In this document: positions 60,694 through 64,000 of the stretch, piece after piece | Layout: each line of letters opens with the position of its first letter | How positions within the stretch are numbered: the stretch's first letter is position 1 | NCBI RefSeq assembly: GCF_900102265.1 | Contig: NZ_FNBH01000003.1 | Location: 62,001 to 126,000, forward strand | Source: Epilithonimonas hungarica | GTDB taxonomy: Bacteria; Bacteroidota; Bacteroidia; Flavobacteriales; Weeksellaceae | Length of the DNA stretch: 64,000 nucleotides | Reading direction: 5' to 3' | Position numbers and translations under genes: made by a program | The notes under the pieces: model-generated | Seen by the model: the letters and a program-made list of their open reading frames with translations, nothing else | Told to the model about the DNA's origin: nothing | The model's database searches: none

Positions 60694-62220
60694 TCAATTC
60701 TTTAAAACGCCATCTTCCGGGTCTTCGACAATGTTGATTTCAACCACATTTTCCGCATTTTTTATCAATCGTTTGCAATTACGACTCAGATTTTTCAATC
60801 GGAGGATTTTCCCTTGACTTTGATAACGTTCGGTCAGTTTATTCAGAATATCAATTGCGGACATATCTACTACACGACTTTCTTTAAAATCAATAATAAC
60901 TACTTTGGGGTCATTCAGCACATCGAATTTCTCTGCAAAAATAGTCGTAGAGCCAAAGAATAATGGTCCGAAAATCTCGTAATATTTCACTCCATTTTCA
61001 TCAATAAACTTCCTTGCACGGATTCTTTTTGCACTTTCCCAGGCAAAAACCAAAGCCGAAATGATCACTCCGATCAAAACGGCCAAAGCCAGATTATGAA
61101 GGAAAACAGTGATCAATGTAACAATTACCATTACGAAAATATCAGATCTCGGAAATCGTTTTATCGCTTTGAAACTTGCCCATTCAAATGTTCCGATAGA
61201 AACCATTATCATGACGCCGACCAGTGCAGCAACAGGCATTTTTCCGATTACTGGCGCACCAAATAGAATGATTAAAAGAATTACCAAAGCAGCGATAATT
61301 CCGGATAATCTGGCCCTTGCTCCGGCTGATAAATTAACCAAAGTCTGTGCGATCATCGGACAACCGCCCATTCCAAGAAAAAAACCGTTCAGGATGTTGG
61401 CGGTTCCTTGCGCAATACATTCGCGGTTGCTGTTTCCTTTGGTATTCGTGATTTCATCGACTAGATTTAAGGTCAATAGACCTTCCGTCAATCCAACGGT
61501 TGACATTATCAAAGCAAATGGAAAAATGACTTTTAAAACTTCAAAAGATAATTCAATTTTCGGGATATGAAAAGGTGGGAAACCTCCGGCAATATTAGCG
61601 ATATCATTTACGGTCTTGGTTTGGATTCCGAATATCATTACCAAAGCAAAAGTGACAGCAATCGCCACCAAAGAGGCCGGAATTTTCTTTGTGAATTTTG
61701 GAAATATTAATACGACAAAAATCGTCAGTGCAACCAAACCAATCATTGTATAGAGTGGATTTCCTGACAGCCATTTTTCCGTTCCCTGGATCTTAAACTG
61801 ATTGATCTGTGACATAAAAATGACGATTGCCAATCCATTCACAAAGCCATACATCACAGGCTGTGGTACCAATCTAATGAATTTACCGAGTTTGAAAATT
61901 CCAATAATGATCTGGATGATCCCGGCTAAAACAACGGTTGCGAAAACATATTCGATGCCGTGGGAGATCATTAATGGGATCAAAACGATTACAGTTGCAC
62001 CTGCGCCTCCTGAAATCAATCCAGGTCTTCCGCCGAGAATTGCTGTCACCAATCCCATTATGAAAGCGGCGTACAACCCCGTCAATGGAGAAAATCCTGC
62101 AAGAATCGCAAACGACAAAGATTCCGGGATCATCGTCATTGCAACGGTCAATCCAGCGAATATTTCGTTTCTGTAATTTACTTTTTGGGAGAAATCAAAA
62201 AGATTGAGAACTTTCTGCAT
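60694..62220 (-). CDS. SulP family anion transporter with STAS domain
   Basis: A 508-residue inner-membrane transporter with about 11-12 helices, then a cytoplasmic STAS domain (about 400-500). Family segments: AGLTVAMTMIPESLSFAILAGFSPLTGLYAAF near the start, GGRPGLISGGAGATVIVL, and IAQGTANILNGFFLGMGGCPMIAQT. In the STAS part, VVIIDFKESRVVDMSAIDILNKL is the typical strand-helix. Substrates of the family are sulfate, bicarbonate or dicarboxylates; the ion here is not decidable. It faces the MFS gene on the same strand (44-base gap). Confidence 0.92.
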   Translation of the reverse strand: MQKVLNLFDFSQKVNYRNEIFAGLTVAMTMIPESLSFAILAGFSPLTGLYAAFIMGLVTAILGGRPGLISGGAGATVIVLIPLMISHGIEYVFATVVLAGIIQIIIGIFKLGKFIRLVPQPVMYGFVNGLAIVIFMSQINQFKIQGTEKWLSGNPLYTMIGLVALTIFVVLIFPKFTKKIPASLVAIAVTFALVMIFGIQTKTVNDIANIAGGFPPFHIPKIELSFEVLKVIFPFALIMSTVGLTEGLLTLNLVDEITNTKGNSNRECIAQGTANILNGFFLGMGGCPMIAQTLVNLSAGARARLSGIIAALVILLIILFGAPVIGKMPVAALVGVMIMVSIGTFEWASFKAIKRFPRSDIFVMVIVTLITVFLHNLALAVLIGVIISALVFAWESAKRIRARKFIDENGVKYYEIFGPLFFGSTTIFAEKFDVLNDPKVVIIDFKESRVVDMSAIDILNKLTERYQSQGKILRLKNLSRNCKRLIKNAENVVEINIVEDPEDGVLKN

Positions 62221-62264
62221 ATCAATTTAAAATGCGAAAATAGGAAGAATTTGGATGAGAAATC

Positions 62265-63455
62265 TTATTTCGATTGATTCATTTTCAGATAATAAGCCAA
62301 GGCTAAACCTAGCATCACAATCCCAATACTGAAAGGGAAAATATAAGGCAAGCCAAATGCATCTGCAACACCGCCAATCAAAGGGCCTGTCACACCAAGA
62401 GAAATATCGATAAATAATCCATAACCAGCCAATGCCGAGCCTTGATTGGAAGAAGGAACCGTTTTCATTGCCATAACTCCCAAAGCCGGGAAAATCAATG
62501 AAAATCCTAATCCTGTGATTCCGGCACCAATTAATGCGAAATAAGGATGATAAGACAAACTGATAATTGTTAATCCAAGTGCTTCAACTGCTAAACTTAC
62601 TATTGCAACGTTGATTCCGCCAAAGCGATTGATCGCATTACTGAAAACTAATCTTGCTGCAACAAATAGAACTCCAAAAACAGATAAGCACATTGCACCG
62701 TTTTGCCAATGGTAATAATCATAATAAAGTGTTATGAAAGTAGAGATCGTTGCAAATCCTAAACCTCCCAAAGCCAGACAAAGTCCAAAAGGTGCGACTT
62801 TTCCAAGAACATTCCAGAAGGATTTTTGTTCTTCTTCAATCGCGGACCTTTTGTTTGACATATTTTCCTTTGTTCTAGCGAACAGGTAACCAAGAATTCC
62901 TAAAATGAAGATCAAGATCCCCAATCCATAAAAACTGAAGTTCTTTATAATCGTAACACCTAAAGAAGCACCTAATGCTAAAGCGCCATAACAAGCAACG
63001 CCATTATAAGAAATGATCTTTGCCGTATGTTTTTCCCCCAGCGCCATAATCGCCCAATTAATGGGACTTGCACCTATCATTCCTTCCGCAGAACCGGTGA
63101 ATAATCTTGTTAGTACCAGAAATCCTAAGCTGACGATCGGTGAAAATTTAAAGTAATATGCCACAATCAGAATAATGCCTGTCAAAGAAAAACTTAGCAT
63201 ACTCGTAAGAACAGCAGATTTAGGCCCTTGATTATCAATGATTTTCCCAGAATAAGCCCGCATCACAAAAGTCATCACATATTGTAAGCTAATTACAATT
63301 CCGGCAACCAACATACTGAATCCAAGACCTTTATTAATGAAAATCGGTAAAATTGAAAGAGACAATCCGATGATGAAGTAACCTATAAAAGTAAAAAATA
63401 CATAGGAAATAATGGAATATGAGAAGTTTTTGCTTTGTCCAATCGCTGCATCCAT
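62265..63455 (-). CDS. MFS transporter (YhhS/arabinose-efflux-like)
   Basis: A 396-residue transporter with 12 helices. Helix 1 is FSYSIISYVFFTFIGYFIIGLSLSILP; the motif A-like loop after helix 2 is RAYSGKIIDNQGPKSAV; helix 4 has RLFTGSAEGMIGASPINWAIMALGEKHTAK. The pattern fits the YhhS/YfcJ group of putative effluxers. Substrate unknown. It probably shares a transcript with the SulP gene downstream. Confidence 0.88.
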   Translation of the reverse strand: MDAAIGQSKNFSYSIISYVFFTFIGYFIIGLSLSILPIFINKGLGFSMLVAGIVISLQYVMTFVMRAYSGKIIDNQGPKSAVLTSMLSFSLTGIILIVAYYFKFSPIVSLGFLVLTRLFTGSAEGMIGASPINWAIMALGEKHTAKIISYNGVACYGALALGASLGVTIIKNFSFYGLGILIFILGILGYLFARTKENMSNKRSAIEEEQKSFWNVLGKVAPFGLCLALGGLGFATISTFITLYYDYYHWQNGAMCLSVFGVLFVAARLVFSNAINRFGGINVAIVSLAVEALGLTIISLSYHPYFALIGAGITGLGFSLIFPALGVMAMKTVPSSNQGSALAGYGLFIDISLGVTGPLIGGVADAFGLPYIFPFSIGIVMLGLALAYYLKMNQSK

Positions 63456-63474
63456 GACATTAAAATCAAAGGTG

Positions 63475-63501
63475 CAAAATTACCTCTTATAAACTTCTCA
63501 A
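63475..63501 (-). promoter_or_regulatory. Bacteroidota promoter for MFS gene
   Basis: TAATTTTG on the minus strand (63475-63482), TTG at 63499-63501 with a 16-base spacer; the ATG is 20 bases downstream. Confidence 0.5.
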
Positions 63502-63559
63502 TAAGAAAGATTACGGTTAATTAATCAATAAATTTTTATAGATGAAATCGATAATTTTA

Positions 63560-64000
63560 TTAATTACTCAAATAATTTGTCATAAATTCTTTGATAACAT
63601 CTAATTCTCCATAAGCCCTTTTAACAATATTACCTTCAGAATCTACCAAAATCTGCAAAGGATAACCAGAAGCATTTAGTTTTTTCGGAAAATCTTTATT
63701 TTTATCAAAATAACTTTCCCAAGTTATATTATTTTTCTTCAGAATTTCGGCTGCTTTGACCATTCTTTCTGGCGTTTGTTCATCAGCAATAGAAATAAAA
63801 TTTACACCTAGATTTTTATATTGATTGTAAAGTTCAACTAACCTAGGCATATCTTCTATACAAGGCTTGCAAAACGTTGCCCAATAATCGATTAAAGTTA
63901 ATTTATAGTTTTTAAATGTTTCTTTTGATAAATGTTTACTGTTATCAAGGTTAACATCAGGAAAAATCTTTTCTGCTTCCAATTTCAAAAGTTTACCGAA
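63560..64000 (-). CDS. TlpA/ResA-type thioredoxin, 5' end outside window
   Basis: The minus-strand frame is open to the window edge at 64000, so the N-terminus is missing; a TTG at 63988 is just an internal codon. The visible 146 codons hold a thioredoxin fold: KIFPDVNLDNSKHLS, active-site CKPC in DYWATFCKPCIEDMP, and GYPLQILVDSEGNIVK with the cis-Pro. It is a periplasmic-type thiol-disulfide oxidoreductase, likely following a signal peptide and perhaps a DUF4369 domain upstream (not visible). Confidence 0.87.
   Translation of the reverse strand, partial: FGKLLKLEAEKIFPDVNLDNSKHLSKETFKNYKLTLIDYWATFCKPCIEDMPRLVELYNQYKNLGVNFISIADEQTPERMVKAAEILKKNNITWESYFDKNKDFPKKLNASGYPLQILVDSEGNIVKRAYGELDVIKEFMTNYLSN

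Overview
The window looks like a chromosomal segment of a low-GC member of the Bacteroidota, most likely family Weeksellaceae near Chryseobacterium or Epilithonimonas (inference). The evidence is AT-rich intergenic DNA, several TAnnTTTG (-7) promoter boxes of the Bacteroidota sigma-A type, four proteins ending in type IX secretion (T9SS) sorting domains, an S46 dipeptidyl-peptidase, SusC/HmuR-style outer-membrane biology and the rpsF-rpsR-rplI cluster. No rRNA, tRNA, CRISPR array, transposase or phage gene is visible.

Layout. 1-1661: end of an unknown gene and a secreted protein broken by one frameshift. 1.8-8.8 kb: M16 protease, YqaE-like membrane peptide, DUF2461 protein, Nei/Fpg glycosylase, dgt, lipB. 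8.87-20.2 kb: a haem acquisition locus. Two T9SS-exported proteins (one HmuY-like) are transcribed leftwards. A TonB receptor, HmuY-like lipoprotein, haem ABC transporter (HmuTUV), a methyltransferase, HemS/HmuS and a ChaN-like protein run rightwards. Four copies of a Fur-like 11-1-11 palindrome sit at the three start regions, and four structured repeats sit in the gaps of the transport operon. 20.2-30.4 kb: T9SS subtilase, sugar genes (DegT, galE), an acyltransferase/GT2/exonuclease operon, thioredoxin, ribosomal cluster, T9SS adhesin-like protein. 30.7-41.4 kb: folP, DUF1599, DoxX-like, TerB-like, tpiA, DUF5723, MepB, GNAT, deacetylase, DPP11-type peptidase, thioesterase. 41.6-44 kb: aguB and aguA (agmatine to putrescine), split by a four-helix-bundle gene between 31-32 bp inverted repeats. 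44-57 kb: exporter, THUMP-like methyltransferase, typA, purU, GHL10 lipoprotein, CPBP/LytS/LytR operon, Tat-signal aminotransferase, TPR and DUF4349 proteins. 57.3-64 kb: a PIN-domain gene with no ATG/GTG/TTG start, prfC, a repeat-rich gap with a 41-bp tandem array, a SulP transporter, an MFS transporter and a TlpA-like protein cut by the window end.

The points most worth a second look are the inverted-repeat-flanked four-helix cassette that has supplied the start of aguA, the PIN gene with a non-canonical start, the covarying double-hairpin repeats and GC-rich structured element inside the haem operon, the shared Fur-like operators with -7 boxes at a fixed offset, and the 41-bp tandem array with two alternating unit types.
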